A stretch of 64,000 bases of DNA from Dasypus novemcinctus (lineage: Eukaryota > Chordata > Mammalia > Cingulata > Dasypodidae). Of the stretch, positions 46,484 to 58,313 are shown piece by piece; positions within the stretch are counted from its first letter, which is position 1; every line of letters begins with the position of its first letter. The notes below the pieces were generated by a model, which saw only the letters and a program-made list of their open reading frames with translations, made no database searches and had not been told where the DNA came from. The stretch covers positions 102,682,933 to 102,746,932 of the forward strand of contig NC_080676.1 in the NCBI RefSeq assembly GCF_030445035.2, written 5' to 3'. Made by a program: the position numbers and the translations under genes.

Positions 46484-47376
46484 GCTGTGACTTCTCCAAA
46501 AATGCTTTGCAGCACCTAACACACTGCTGGTACAGTTTCAAGGTCAGAGTCATTCCCAAAATAGGTATCTTCAATAATAAGTTGTGGGGAAGCAGACTTG
46601 GTCCAATGGATAGGGCATCCATCTACCACATGGGAGGTCTGCGGTTCAAACCCTGGGCCTCTTTGACCTGTGTGGAGCTGGCCCATGCACAGTGCTGATG
46701 CGTGCCAGGAGTGCTGTGCCATGCAGGGGTGTCCCGTGCATAGGGGAGCCACACACACAAGGAGTGCGTCCTGTAAGGAGAGCCGCCCAGCACAAAAGAA
46801 AAGTGCAGCCTGCCCAAGAATGGCACTGCACACACAGAGAGCTGACACAACAAGATGATGCAACAAAAAGAAAGACAGATTCCTAGTGGATAGAAGCGAT
46901 CACAGAAGAACACACAGTGAATGGACACAGAGAGCAGACAACTGGGGGTGGGGCGGGGAAGGGGAGAGAAATAAAAAATAAATCTTAAAAATAATAATAA
47001 GTTGTTTTTGTGGATTATAGCTTCCAAGTAATTCATTTTTAGCTTTGCAGTTTTTAACATGATTACTTTTATTATTCAAAACTCTCAGATTGTTTTCATA
47101 TATACATAATATATAATCAAATGTGGCAAAGTCTTCTGTGGTAACCTGCTGTGCAGCATGTCTCATAGGAATACCATGCACCTTGATGCAATTTTGCCGG
47201 CGATATTCAGGAGGATTTCCTATCTCATACGTGGATGTTGCAGCACTGTCTCTTCTCCAATTATCTGAAATATTTTGATCAGTTACAAGTGTTCTGAAAA
47301 CTGCTTCTGCAATGGGTGACTGACAAATGTCACCCAGGCATATGAATAGCACCGGCTTGGACACTTGCTCTGCCAT
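46484..47376 (-). pseudogene. ACP1: Processed retrocopy of ACP1 (low-molecular-weight tyrosine phosphatase), dead
   Basis: Minus-strand codons from an ATG at 47376 give the ACP1 protein almost end to end without introns: [20 protein letters not shown] near the start, [10 protein letters not shown] in the middle and QQCVRCCKAFLEKSQ at the end. ACP1 is a small cytosolic phosphatase that uses a C-X5-R loop. Here the loop reads CLGDICQS, with glutamine in place of the essential arginine, and the later DP general-acid motif reads NP. A one-base deletion precedes the C-terminal exon-equivalent and the normal stop is lost. A SINE (46586-46992) splits the copy. It is an intronless pseudogene, not the parent gene. 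Confidence 0.92.
46573..47005 (+). mobile_element. Armadillo-type SINE inside the ACP1 retrocopy
   Basis: The body (46586-46992) is flanked by AATAATAAGTTGT at 46573-46585 and 46993-47005. Removing it rejoins the ACP1 reading across the QLII-ED junction, so the SINE came after the retrocopy. Confidence 0.94.
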
Positions 47377-48146
47377 GGCATCAGGTTCGAGGGGCAGCCC
47401 AGAGCGCATTGCACAAGAACCTGATCAGAATCTAGAAATTTACTCTTTACACTCAGTTCTCTAAGGGATATTAAAGAGACCTTCTCAGTTTTCCTTACAG
47501 GAAAGATATAATGTCTCAAAGCAAAACCAGACAGAACAGTTTCAGGGGCACCTTGTAAACCAGTAAATCTGAATTGTTTCTCAGAGACAAAGAGACTGAT
47601 ATCCTTGAGAAGTTGGGGCAGAAATATCTAAATTTTAGTGTTTTAGTCACTGAAAAAAAAAACATGTTTGATGTGCTTGAGAAATTATAAGTACCCTCTT
47701 CACAAGACCCCAGCATCACTTTTTTTTTTTTGCTTGTTTTTCTTCTCCCCTACCCCTCTCATATGCCTAATAAAACCCAAACTCCCAATCTCACTTTGGA
47801 ATGGGTTTGAGAAGACTCCCCCATTTCCTTGATTGTGCACTCACAGTAAATCATCTTCTCACTGAGAGACATGTTTCTTCTTTGTCGTGACAGATCTGTT
47901 TAGCCCTGCTATTGCAAATAACCACTTTACACTTAAAGTAACAATATCTTTTATCTTCTCTGAAAGATTACACGAATCAGGAGGACTTCTGGCCCACTCC
48001 CCAGGGGATAACTCACCTGCAACAGAGTAAGACCTCAAAATGAAGAATTTGGTTTCATGTAAATTATTCTTCATCATGTTAGGATGGGGTGCAAATGTAT
48101 AACAAAAACAGAGATTTGAGGTTTCAGAAATAAGGTGCAGGCACCA
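47377..48146. other. Retrocopy 5' side and an LTR-like end
   Basis: About 47720-47893 on the plus strand has a T run, a pyrimidine-rich stretch, AATAAA (47769-47774), a U5-like stretch and a possible end near TCGTGACA. It resembles an LTR 3' part but no partner is found. The rest is unclassified and may include the far 3' UTR of TMEM45A. The minus-strand frame at 47859-48365 is not supported as coding. Confidence 0.35.
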
Positions 48147-48152
48147 TTTATT
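48147..48152 (-). terminator. Candidate poly(A) signal for TMEM45A
   Basis: AATAAA on the minus strand, about 370 bp after the TMEM45A stop codon. It is the first canonical signal downstream. Longer 3' UTR forms are possible. Confidence 0.4.
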
Positions 48153-48521
48153 TCTCATTGCAGCAACCACGACGAGCAAGCATAATTCCATGTTTAACAA
48201 GTTACAAGTGGGAGCAAGCAGAGGAGGCTTGAGAATATGTAGAAGGCAAATAAAATTAATTTTTTTCATGGTGTGGACATCAACCATTAGATAATCTTGG
48301 GAGAGTCCTTCCAGCCCCTTGAATACCATCACTGGCATACAAAATAGACTAATCACCAAAATCAAACTTAAAAATCTAAAAATAAAATACTTAAATTCAA
48401 ATACTTTAACAAAATTGGAAATATCAATGCTACACTCAAGGACACCTCAAGAAAAAGAAAACCATAGACAAAGACAAGGAAAATAAAAGATTTATCTAGA
48501 AAGACTAGATGTCCACCAAAA
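48153..48521 (-). other. TMEM45A: TMEM45A 3' untranslated region (probable)
   Basis: Directly follows the TGA stop on the minus strand, with no splice donor needed. Its extent depends on the poly(A) site used. Confidence 0.6.
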
Positions 48522-48615
48522 TCACATCTCTTCTTCTGATTCCTGTTCTCGTTCAGCATTTTTCAGGAGTCCAACTTCTGAGGAGCAAAACCTCTTAAGT
48601 CTGGATTTAACCAAC
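48522..48615 (-). CDS. TMEM45A: TMEM45A, last coding exon
   Basis: The minus strand shows a pyrimidine-rich acceptor (CATTCCCCTCAG) and then 94 bp of coding sequence. The first G completes the tryptophan codon split from the preceding exon. The exon encodes LVKSRLKRFCSSEV and ends KNAEREQESEEEM before a TGA stop at 48522-48524. This acidic tail is the characteristic C-terminus of TMEM45A and lies on the cytosolic side in multi-pass models. Phase and sequence both match the neighbouring exon at 55855-56000, across an intron of 7.2 kb. The frame is intact. Confidence 0.96.
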
Positions 48616-48874
48616 CTGAGGGGAATGAAAGGGCATCTCATGTTAGATGACTTTTAAAATAAAATCCCAGAACAAAATGCTTCTATAAAACAAACTCCAA
48701 ATTATCTATGCAAATAGGGCAACCCAAAAAGGAAAATCACTTTTATTTGGCTTTAGAGCTGCGTGAAAATTTCTGTGGATTCAGGCAGTGTGTAAACAAA
48801 CAGATGCAATATGTCAATATGTCTTGTGAATGTTTTATGTGATTGTTTAACTGGATGCCTAAGTTATTCATAAC
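48616..48874 (-). other. TMEM45A intron, unique part
   Basis: Starts with the acceptor and its polypyrimidine tract. No repeat recognised. Confidence 0.5.
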
Positions 48875-49445
48875 TGTAGCAGTTTGATAAGGTTATGAAT
48901 TCCAAAAATAGATATTGGATTGTGTTTGGAATCTGGTCTGTACCTGGGCATAATTAAGTTATGATTAGAGCTTTGATTGGGTCATGTCATTAGAGTGTTG
49001 TGTCTGCACCCCTTGGTGGGTGGGGACTCACAGATAAAAGACATGGCAAAGGACAGAGTTGAGGGGTTTTGATGTTGGAGTTTTGATGTTGGAGTTTGAT
49101 GCTGAAGTCTTAAGCTGGAGCCCCAGGGAGTAAGCATACAGAGGAAAGAGAAGCAAGCCCCAGGAAGAGAGGAACCCTAAGCCCAGGAAGAAGGAAGCCC
49201 TGGAAAGAGAGGAACCCTGAACCCAGAGAGAAGTAAGACCCTGGAAGAGAGGAACCCAGGAAGTCTGAACCCTTGCAGATGTCAGCAGCCATCTTGTTCC
49301 AACACATGAAAATAGACTTTGGTGAGGGAAGTAATTTATGCTTTATGGCCTGTTGTCTGTAAGCTACTACCAAAATAAATACTCTTTATAAAAGCCAACC
49401 AATTTCTGATATTTTGCATCAGCACCCCTTTAGCTGACTAATACA
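48875..49445 (+). mobile_element. LTR of the same family as 1576-2069, in TMEM45A intron
   Basis: It starts TGTAGCAGTTTGATAAGG and ends GACTAATACA. It is homologous along its length to the reverse strand of 1576-2069, including a ggtgggtggggactcacaga core and a 3' part with AATAAA. A purine-rich patch with repeated ggaagagaggaaccc units (49140-49260) makes it longer. No 5-bp duplication is obvious, so one flank may be altered. Confidence 0.75.
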
Positions 49446-50569
49446 ATTCCCAAACACTCAGGAATCACCTATGAGCTTTCATAATCAGGATCAGCCATGG
49501 GATTGAGACAATCTTTGAAACATTATTCTGGGAAGCTGGAAAGCAAAGCTTCATTTTTCAGAGATTTGTTGGGGAGGAAACAGTAGTTCCATAACCCAGT
49601 TTCACTTCTGTGGTAATCTTTGTGTAATGTGAGATGGATTCTGATATAATAATCCAACAATCAATTAGCCAAATGGGTTTTAAAGGCTCATTATGATTAT
49701 TGGATGGAATTAGCTTGCCATGTGATCTCACTGAAAGGCAGTACTGGATTTTTTTAAGCTCTTCCTGAAGTTTTTATCAATATTTGTCAGGACATTACAG
49801 TCTTGGTATTATCTCTACAAGAGCAATATAAGAAAAAAAATGGAAAACATTTAAAACACGATTTCCAAACTAATGAAGCCTAAACTATAATAACACTGAA
49901 AAAAGGATATATTGAAATAACAAACAGGTGTTTATCAAATGCTTATTATTTGTTTAAAGTATGTCACACATGTAAGAAATTATAAGAAAAATGTGTTGTA
50001 CTCAAGGAGACACATTCTACCTAGCAAAAACACTAACACACATGAACCAACAGTAAATATCACAAGATAGATTATAATTGTTAATGTATGGTAGACATTG
50101 AAGTGCTGAGAAAATTGAAAAGGGAGATGAGCAAGGGGTGGCATAATCAAAGGAGGTTTTGTTGAAACATGTACATTTATTGTGGATGTCAAATATAGGG
50201 AGCTGCATTTTCAAAAGTTTAGAAAACAGTGTGACATGGGGCAGAAGTTGGGGGTGGGGTAGAGGACTGAACGATATCAATGGACTTTCTGGTTTCCAGA
50301 GAACTGTAAGTAGATTAGAGGTTCACTAAGAATCTGGGGGCTTTTGAAACAGGAAGAGACAGTAGGCTTCTTTTTGCTCTGGATGAGGGCTATCATGAAG
50401 AAGAGAGGCTCCTTGAATACTGACATTGTTCTTGGAGACTTCCCAGCCTCTAAGGAGATGAGACCCAGATGTCAGCTTAGAATAACAGGGGAAGAAGCCA
50501 AGTTTCACTCAATGACAGAGCCAGCCTTAACAACCAGCTAGTGTACATGATTCAAGGGAAAGGGTAGGA
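49446..50569. other. TMEM45A intron, no feature recognised
   Basis: Unique AT-rich sequence. Short frames at 50017-50280 (-) and 50344-50541 (+) lack support. Confidence 0.4.
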
Positions 50570-52125
50570 TGGAAGTTAAGCAACATACTCTTAGACAAAC
50601 AGTGGGTCAAGGAGGAAATCTCAAAAGAAATCAGTAACTACATTGAAACTAATGAAAATGACAACACAACATAGCAAAATTTATGGAATACAGATAAAGC
50701 TTTACTGAGAGGGAAATTCATAGCCATAAATTGATACATTAAAAAAGAAGAAAGAGGTAAAATTGAAGACCTAATAGCACACTTGGAGAAATTAATTTAA
50801 AAAAAACAAAACAAAAAACTAACCCCAAAGGAAGAAGAAAGAAAGAACAAAGATCAGAAGAACTAAATGAAATAGAAAATACGAAAGCACTTGGAAAAAT
50901 AAACAAAACAGATGAATGGATAAACAAAATGTGGAATATACATACAATGGAATACTACTCAGCTGTAAGAAGTAATACAGTACAAACACATGGGATAACA
51001 CGGATGAATCTTGAGGACCTTATGTAGAGTGAAGCAAGCCAGGCATTGAAGGACAAATACTACATGAACTTTCGGATATGAAATATGCAAACCAAGTCTC
51101 AGAGAGCTAGAGACTGGATGATAGGCTTACAGGAAAATGGGGGGGAGAAGAAGGTTTTGAGCTGACACCTACATGGGTGAAATCTATGATAAAGTGGAGG
51201 TAAGTAGTTGTACAGGGAAGGAATAAGATGGGGGCATAAGGATACTATTGGGTGGGGCTTTGCAGGCTTGAGGGGGTTAAGGTTGGGAGGATGGGACAGA
51301 TGGCCCAAGGAACTGGGGGAGGGTTGGGGGGAGCAGATGAACATGGGAGATTATCAGGTATGTATTTGAAACTATAATGTTGAGAAAACTCTATAGAAAA
51401 TATATTAAGGAAGGGTTACTTGTTTAAGGTGCTTTACAGGGGGGGCGGACATCTGGCACAGGGACAGGCTTCTAGGGAGTGTGTGAGTGCTCAGTTGTCA
51501 TAGGGTGTTATATCACTGGGTGGAGACCCCAGGAAGGTGTACCCCCATCCTGGGGAGGCCTGATGTTCTCAAACATGGGGAAGGGTGTCTCTTGAGAGAA
51601 TTGGTGGCTCCCAATGAGGGAGGGCAGTCTAATGTGTCAAATCCTCAGCATTGTTGCAAGTATCTGTGAATCAGTTCCTTCAAGCAGTGAAGCTTGGTTG
51701 TCACTGTGGGCCCTGAGGGGAGGGGAAGAGAGGAATAAAATAGATGAAAGCAGGGGTAACGGGAGCAATGGAAGTGTTCCACAAGATCGTGCAATGATGG
51801 ATATAGGATATGTTAAATTTCACCAACATTTTATAAAAGTGTATAGTCTAAATTGTAAACCATAATGTAACTAAAAATTTAGAAAAGTATACAATCTAAA
51901 ATATAAACCATAATGTAAACCAAAACAGAACCATGTTTGGTAGCTTTGTTTCACTATCTGTACATCAGCTGCAGCAAATATAAAATGAACATGTAAAAAG
52001 ATCATTGCTGGGGAAGGGGGAAAGGGTTTGATGTTGGATATATGGGAGAACCCTATTTTGTATATGTGATTTTTCTGTGATCTAAAACTATTTCAAAGAC
52101 AAAATTAAAAATAAAATAAAGATGT
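50570..52125 (+). mobile_element. L1 LINE, ORF2 piece joined to 3' UTR
   Basis: 50575-50905 encodes a middle part of L1 ORF2 (for example EEISKEISNYIETNENDN and LLRGKFIAIN) with stops. From about 50906 the sequence is already 3' UTR (atggaatactactcagctgt and onward), ending in an A-rich tail near 52095-52125. The reverse transcriptase part is missing. Located in a TMEM45A intron, opposite to the gene's strand. Confidence 0.78.
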
Positions 52126-52379
52126 AGACACCAAGGAAGAAATGAAAGAAACTGCCTTGCCACTGTACATACAGGGCAACACCTATTACAGTGATGAAAG
52201 GCAAAACTTCAAAATAAAGTTTTATGACATTTTTCATTTTTTAATATCCCAATTTATTTTTGACTTTATGTTAGTTTTTATAAATTAGTATGTATTCTAT
52301 TTCTGAACTTTAAACTATCATTATTATTTCATTTACCTACTATTTGAATTTGGCAATATATTTGGCTTGATTTTTGAAG

Positions 52380-53990
52380 AAATTTTAGACCACAGAGGGG
52401 TTCAACTATGGAAGGGGAGGAACACTGGTGTGGGGTATTATTGATCAGGGACACATGCTTGGGAGGGAGTTCTCCAGGGCATGTATATAGGGCATATAAA
52501 TATGTTTGGATATTCGTTGGGTATTTTCATAGTAGTTAGAGTTACAAATGACAAGTGAAGAAGTGCTAAGTTCCTAGCCAGGAAAGGTCTGTCACATTCC
52601 CCAGTGGAACAGCAACAATTGCCCAAATGCAAGGGAAAAGACCAGTGGAAAAGGATGATCCAATGATGACCCCTTGATACTGATGACTATGCTTATGAGC
52701 CTGTGTGCCTGAAATTTCAACTGGGCCTAGAGCTGCAGATTGCCTAAGAGTTACCTCCTGAGAGCCTCCATGTTGCTCAAATATGGCCACTCTCTAAACC
52801 AAACTCCACGTGTAAATGCAATACCTTCCCCACAGCGTGGGACATGACTCCCAGGGTTGAGCCTCCAAGGGATTACTACAAATCACCAACAGGTGATTCC
52901 ACTAGAGAAACACCTTAAAGCAAAAGGGGATATGGTAAAGACAAATGAGTTTACATGGCTAAGAGACTTCAAAATGAGTCTGGAGGTCCTCACAGGGGTC
53001 GTGCTTATACACATCTCAGCAGGATCCCAGAGACAGCCAAAGTAGATACAATCCCAAGTAGTGGTACTCCTGAGGGCTACAGAGACACACAGGTTCTACC
53101 TTCATGGCAGATGGCTCTGGAGTTCAGTGCCTTGTCAGTGGGCCCTATTTTGCAATTTATAGTTCTGAGTGTGATAGAGTTGGACTCAGATGTGACCTTT
53201 CTACACGTCTCTTCTGTCACTTTTACTGACCTTGTGGTTGTCTCTGGGGTTGGTGTATACTCAGAAGACTTGAATCTCTGGACTGGTCACATGCCAACTG
53301 GGCCCTGAGCTTCAGCAGAGTTGCAACTCCTATTCTCCAGTTCATTGGACTTACCCAAGTCAGCTAACAGGGAGGTGAAGATGGTCAACCACCACACCAG
53401 GGAACTGAGGGTGCTACAACTGCAAGCAGGAGAATCTCATCCATTAGCCATGTGGGATCTAAACCCCCTCTTGATATAGTGGTGGAGTGGACATCAACAT
53501 CCCAGGGTCCACAAAACGGAGGAATAAAATATGGATTAGAGTGGACTTATTGGTATTCTACTAAAGAACTATTGGGACTCTAGCAATGGAAGAAATTGAA
53601 TCATTGATGTGGAGATAGTGGCTGCAGTATTTGCCGAGGGCAGGGAGAGGGAAGAAGAGATGTGATGTTGTGGTATTTCAGGACATGCTGTTGCCCTAAA
53701 TGATATTGCAGGCACAGATGCTGGACATTATATATCCTGCCATAAGCCACTGAATGGACTGGGGGAGAGTGTAAACTAGAATATGAAGTATAATCCATGT
53801 GGTGCAGCAGTGCTGCAAAATGTATTCACTAAATGCAATGAATGTGCCACAATGATAAAAGAGGTTGTTGATGTGGGAGGAGTGGGGTGCTGTGGGGTGT
53901 GGGATATATGGGAACCTCATATTTTTTAATGTAACATCTTTTGTGATCTATGTATCTTTTAAAAAAAAGACAATAAAAAATAAATAAAAG
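52380..53990 (+). repeat. L1 3' UTR-type copy with poly(A) tail
   Basis: This non-coding 1.6-kb unit ends in an A-rich tail (53958-53990). It is homologous to 6639-7850 (minus) and 63830-64000 (plus). I read it as a lineage-specific L1 3' UTR. The gap 52126-52379 before it is AT-rich and unassigned. Confidence 0.65.
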
Positions 53991-54309
53991 GGAAAGGATA
54001 GAACTGACAGGGACAAGTCACTGAGAAGGTAGAATTTCCAACACCCAAAGACACTTAGACATCTGAAACAATCAGGGCAGGTTGACCTGAAGCCTTAAAG
54101 AGATATAAAGGAACTTGACAAGGAAATATCTTCCTCACTCAGAGACCCAGCACCAAAGCTGCATCAGTAGTGAAGCCAAAAAGAAGGGCCCAGTGGGAAG
54201 AAGGGTGACCTGGAGGCTACATCTAGAGGGAAGAATGGAAAGATGGTTCCAACAGAGGCTGAGATCCCACCAGTCCTAGGAGCACCTATTACATTTTAGG
54301 AATCTGGAG
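53991..54309. other. TMEM45A intron, no feature recognised
   Basis: Unique sequence of mixed composition with no supported feature. Confidence 0.4.
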
Positions 54310-54470
54310 CACCGGCTAGATGTGAGCCCTAGCACATGTGGCTCTTTAAATTAATTAAAACTAATGTGGCAATAGCCACATTCAAGAGCTCATTAGTCAG
54401 ACATAGCCAATGGCCACCATACTGAACACTGCATATAGACCATTTTTATCAGCACTTAGGCCTGACAGAT
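54310..54470. repeat. MER5A-like hAT DNA transposon remnant
   Basis: The order agcacatgtggctctttaaa, then ttaaaactaatgtggcaata, then atggccaccatactgaacac is that of the short MER5A element. It is diverged. Confidence 0.6.
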
Positions 54471-54639
54471 CAGGTGCTGTTAATTGCTACCAGCCAAACC
54501 ATTTATGGTTAGGCATTAGCTACCTTAGAAAGAGGAACTGAGCTCACGCCAGTCTACTCCTGCACAATCTTCAAGTTGCTGCCCAATTTTCACTTATGGT
54601 TAGGCATCTCTGGGCTACAAGAGATAGTTCTTGTAAGAG

Positions 54640-55015
54640 TTCCACTGTATTTCTTTAACTTTTTGTTCTGAAATAACCTAAAACTTACAGGAGTGTTGCG
54701 AAAACAATAAAAATAAATAAATAGAACTCCACTATACCCCCTCATCAAGATATCTAGATTTACCACCCTTAAGCTTTTTATAGCATTTTGCATAGCATTC
54801 TTTCTATTATCTATCTATCTATCTCCATCCATCCAAAGATCATCTAAACATTTGAGAGCGGGTTGCATCCATCATGATTTTCTAACACATAACAGTTCTG
54901 GGTACATTTTCTGAGAAGTTCAAGAAATTAAACATTGATAGAAAGCACATAGTCCATATTCCAATTTTTTCAGTTGTTCCAATAATTTCCTTTTTCTTTT
55001 TCTGGGTTGGAAGTT
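54640..55015 (-). repeat. Old L1 3' UTR fragment
   Basis: The run ctgaaataacctaaaactta, then a catttgagagcgggttgcat stretch, then a cagttgttccaataatttcc end matches the antisense 3' UTR of older mammalian L1. It includes a short (TCTA)n run near 54808-54825. Confidence 0.65.
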
Positions 55016-55184
55016 TTTTTAAATTTTTATTTTACTGACATATGTGCAATCCAAAATTTCCCTCTGTAATTACATATAGATACTTAATTCAGTTTTGCAC
55101 TGTATTTTAATTGTCTCTCTCCCAATAGACTATTATGTTCTTCTAGAGCAGGGTCTATACCTCATTCATTTTTGATACATAATA

Positions 55185-55365
55185 ATAACAATAAAATTAG
55201 TGACTCTTATTATGTCACTAAAATAGGCACTATTTTATCCCCATTTTACAAATGATAAAACTTAGACTTAATGTGGATAAGTAATTTGCCAAAAGGTACA
55301 CAGCTAAATGACAAAGGTAGGAATTGGTATTCTTTTCACTATTATATTGCTGCTCAATGCTTTGT
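55185..55365 (-). repeat. MIR SINE
   Basis: The text tatccccattttacaaatga, then gtacacagctaaatgacaaa follows antisense MIR. Confidence 0.75.
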
Positions 55366-56012
<647 letters not shown>

Positions 56013-56015
56013 TTA

Positions 56016-57392
56016 AAAAGCATGCATTAGATTTTTTTAAAATAAGAAATAAAATACAAGAAATTTTTAAAAACTGGAATAATAAAAAAGAAAAAAGTTA
56101 AAAAAAATTTTTGAGACTATGTCTTTCATCACACTAAGATCTGTTGTCTTGTATGTACAGTGACATTTCTTCTGCATCTTATTTTTTAATTTTATCTCCA
56201 AAGAAGTTTTCTTCCCCCTTCTCCCCCTTTTCCCTTTTCCCCATTAATAAAATTTTACATGTGGATGATACATTTATTATAATTGATGTACAAATACTGA
56301 AACATTGTTAGTAACCATGGTCAGTGATTTATATTATGATTTACATTTTCGACCATACCATTTGATAAATTTTGGTGAAATTTAACATATTCATCATTGC
56401 AAGCTCATATAGTACAATTCCATCACCCCCAAAATGTCCAATGCTCCATCTATTCTATTCCTCCCTCCCCATCCCCTCAGGACCCACAGAAACCATCAAG
56501 CTTTACTACTTGAAGAGCAAGATTCATAGCTACTTGCAACAACATTAAGGGCTTGACATCGTGATCTCCCCTATTAGGCACTACCTATGCTCTTGGGAAA
56601 CTCCCACACCTCTATTTGAGAACATAGCAGGGCTCCCCACAATGGGAGTCCAAAACCTTCCTGTTCATTATGTGGGTCTCCACCCACGGATATAACCCAT
56701 TATGTCAAGATGAACACTCACACACTACCTGAGTCATGCCGCAGGTATGCCCTGCCCTGCATGTCCTCCACAACAAACACCCAAAACCAGTAACCCTCCC
56801 CTACCATAAGAACATTCCCAACGTTGTAGTTTCAACCAATACTTGCAAATCCCCAGAGTTCACTTGCTCCTTCCCCCAACAACCTCCCCACCCTACAACC
56901 ATATTCTCCCTTTTTGTCTCCCGTAATACACCTATATTCTAGACTCCAGCTCTGTGAGTCTGCTCAGTTTGCTTAATTCATATCAGGGAGGGCATGTAAT
57001 GCTTGTCCCTCAGTACCTGGCTTGTTTCACTCAACATAAGGTCCTCAAAATTCATTCATGTTATCCCATGTGTTAACACTGCATTCCTTCTTACAGCTAA
57101 GTCATATTCCACAGTATGTATATACCACATTTTGTTTATCCATTCATCTCTTGATGGACATTTGGGTTGTTTCCAACTTTTGGCAATAGTGAATAATGCC
57201 ACTATGAACATTAGAGTGCATATTTATGTATCACACAAATGAAGGATCTTGTTAATGTGGGTAATGTGGGAGGGGTAAGGAGCTGGGTACATGGGAATCC
57301 CCTATATTTTTTATATAACATTTATGAAATCTACATATGTTTAAAAAAAACATGTATTAAATTATTTTTTTTTAAAAAAAGCATGAATTAGA
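56016..57392 (+). mobile_element. L1 insertion with inverted 5' part, next to a TMEM45A exon
   Basis: A near-perfect 16-bp duplication (AAAAGCATGCATTAGA at 56016-56031; AAAAGCATGAATTAGA at 57377-57392) brackets the insertion. Its left part (about 56160-57235) is L1 3' UTR in antisense. Its right part (about 57236-57345) is L1 3' end in sense, followed by an A-rich tail. This inverted-plus-direct arrangement is that of twin-primed L1 insertions. The left duplication lies 16-31 bp from the TMEM45A exon boundary at 56000. Confidence 0.75.
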
Positions 57393-57629
57393 ATCACCAG
57401 CCACATTCCCAAAGGTGGTCCACTTTAAAATGGTTGGTTTGACTATTAGTGGAATGTAGTACCCCTATTATACAAGATGCCATAGATAAAATACCAAGTT
57501 TTGTTGCCTGTTTTAGTAATATGAACAGAATGTACCAAGTAATATTTCTGGAAATAATTTAAAAGGACATTTTAAAATAAAATTTCGAAGTATGAATAGT
57601 AATTCTCTCTGGGAATGGAAGGACTTTCA
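57393..57629. other. TMEM45A intron, unique
   Basis: No feature recognised. Confidence 0.4.
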
Positions 57630-58313
57630 GAGAATGTCCTAGGTTTCTAGACTGTGTACTTTCACTCCAATATTTCAAAAGTAGAATACAAAAAGATTTT
57701 AAAATTAATACACATAGCTAACATTACTCTCAATTGTAAAAGACTGAATAATTTTCTCCTAAAATCAGGAGCAAGGATGCCTGATTTGGCTACTTCTGTT
57801 CAACATTATATACTATTATTAGAAGCTTTAGCCAGAGCAATTAAGCAAGAACAAGAAATAAGAGGCATCTAGCTTGGAAAGGAAGAAGTAAAATTATCTC
57901 TATTCACAGATTACAGGATCTTATATATAGAAACTTCTAAAGAATACATAAATAATAAAATAATTAGAGCTTATAAATAAATTCAACAATGCAAGGTACA
58001 TGATCAACATGCCAAAATCAGTTGTATTTCTAAAACAAGTTATGAACAATATGAAAATGAAAGTAAGAAAATAATTCCATTTACAATAGAATAAAAAAGA
58101 ATAAAATGCTTAGGAACAAATTTAACCAAGCAGATGTAAGACTTGTAGACTGAAACTATAAAATATTTTTGAAAGAAGTTTACAAAGACCTAGATAAATA
58201 GAAAATCATCCTGTGTTCATGTATTGGAAAATTTACTATTGATGTGACAGCAATACTACCCAAAGTGATCTGCAGATTCAATGCAATCTTGATCAAAAGT
58301 CTAACAGTCATTT
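57630..58313 (+). pseudogene. L1 ORF2 fragment, left half
   Basis: Plus-strand L1 reverse transcriptase region: KIIHIANITLNCKRL-like codons, QHYILLLEALARAIKQEQEI, then the catalytic box reading FTDY instead of FADD. Multiple stops. It continues after an inserted L1 at 60850. Confidence 0.75.

Noticed and set aside
47859-48365. 168-codon minus-strand frame near TMEM45A
   Set aside because: No domain and no homologue recognised; it lies in the probable 3' UTR and downstream sequence.
9-48500. Exons of the gene expected downstream of TMEM45A (ADGRG7 in human)
   Set aside because: I looked for its first exons on the minus strand and found nothing I could support; a tBLASTn would be decisive.
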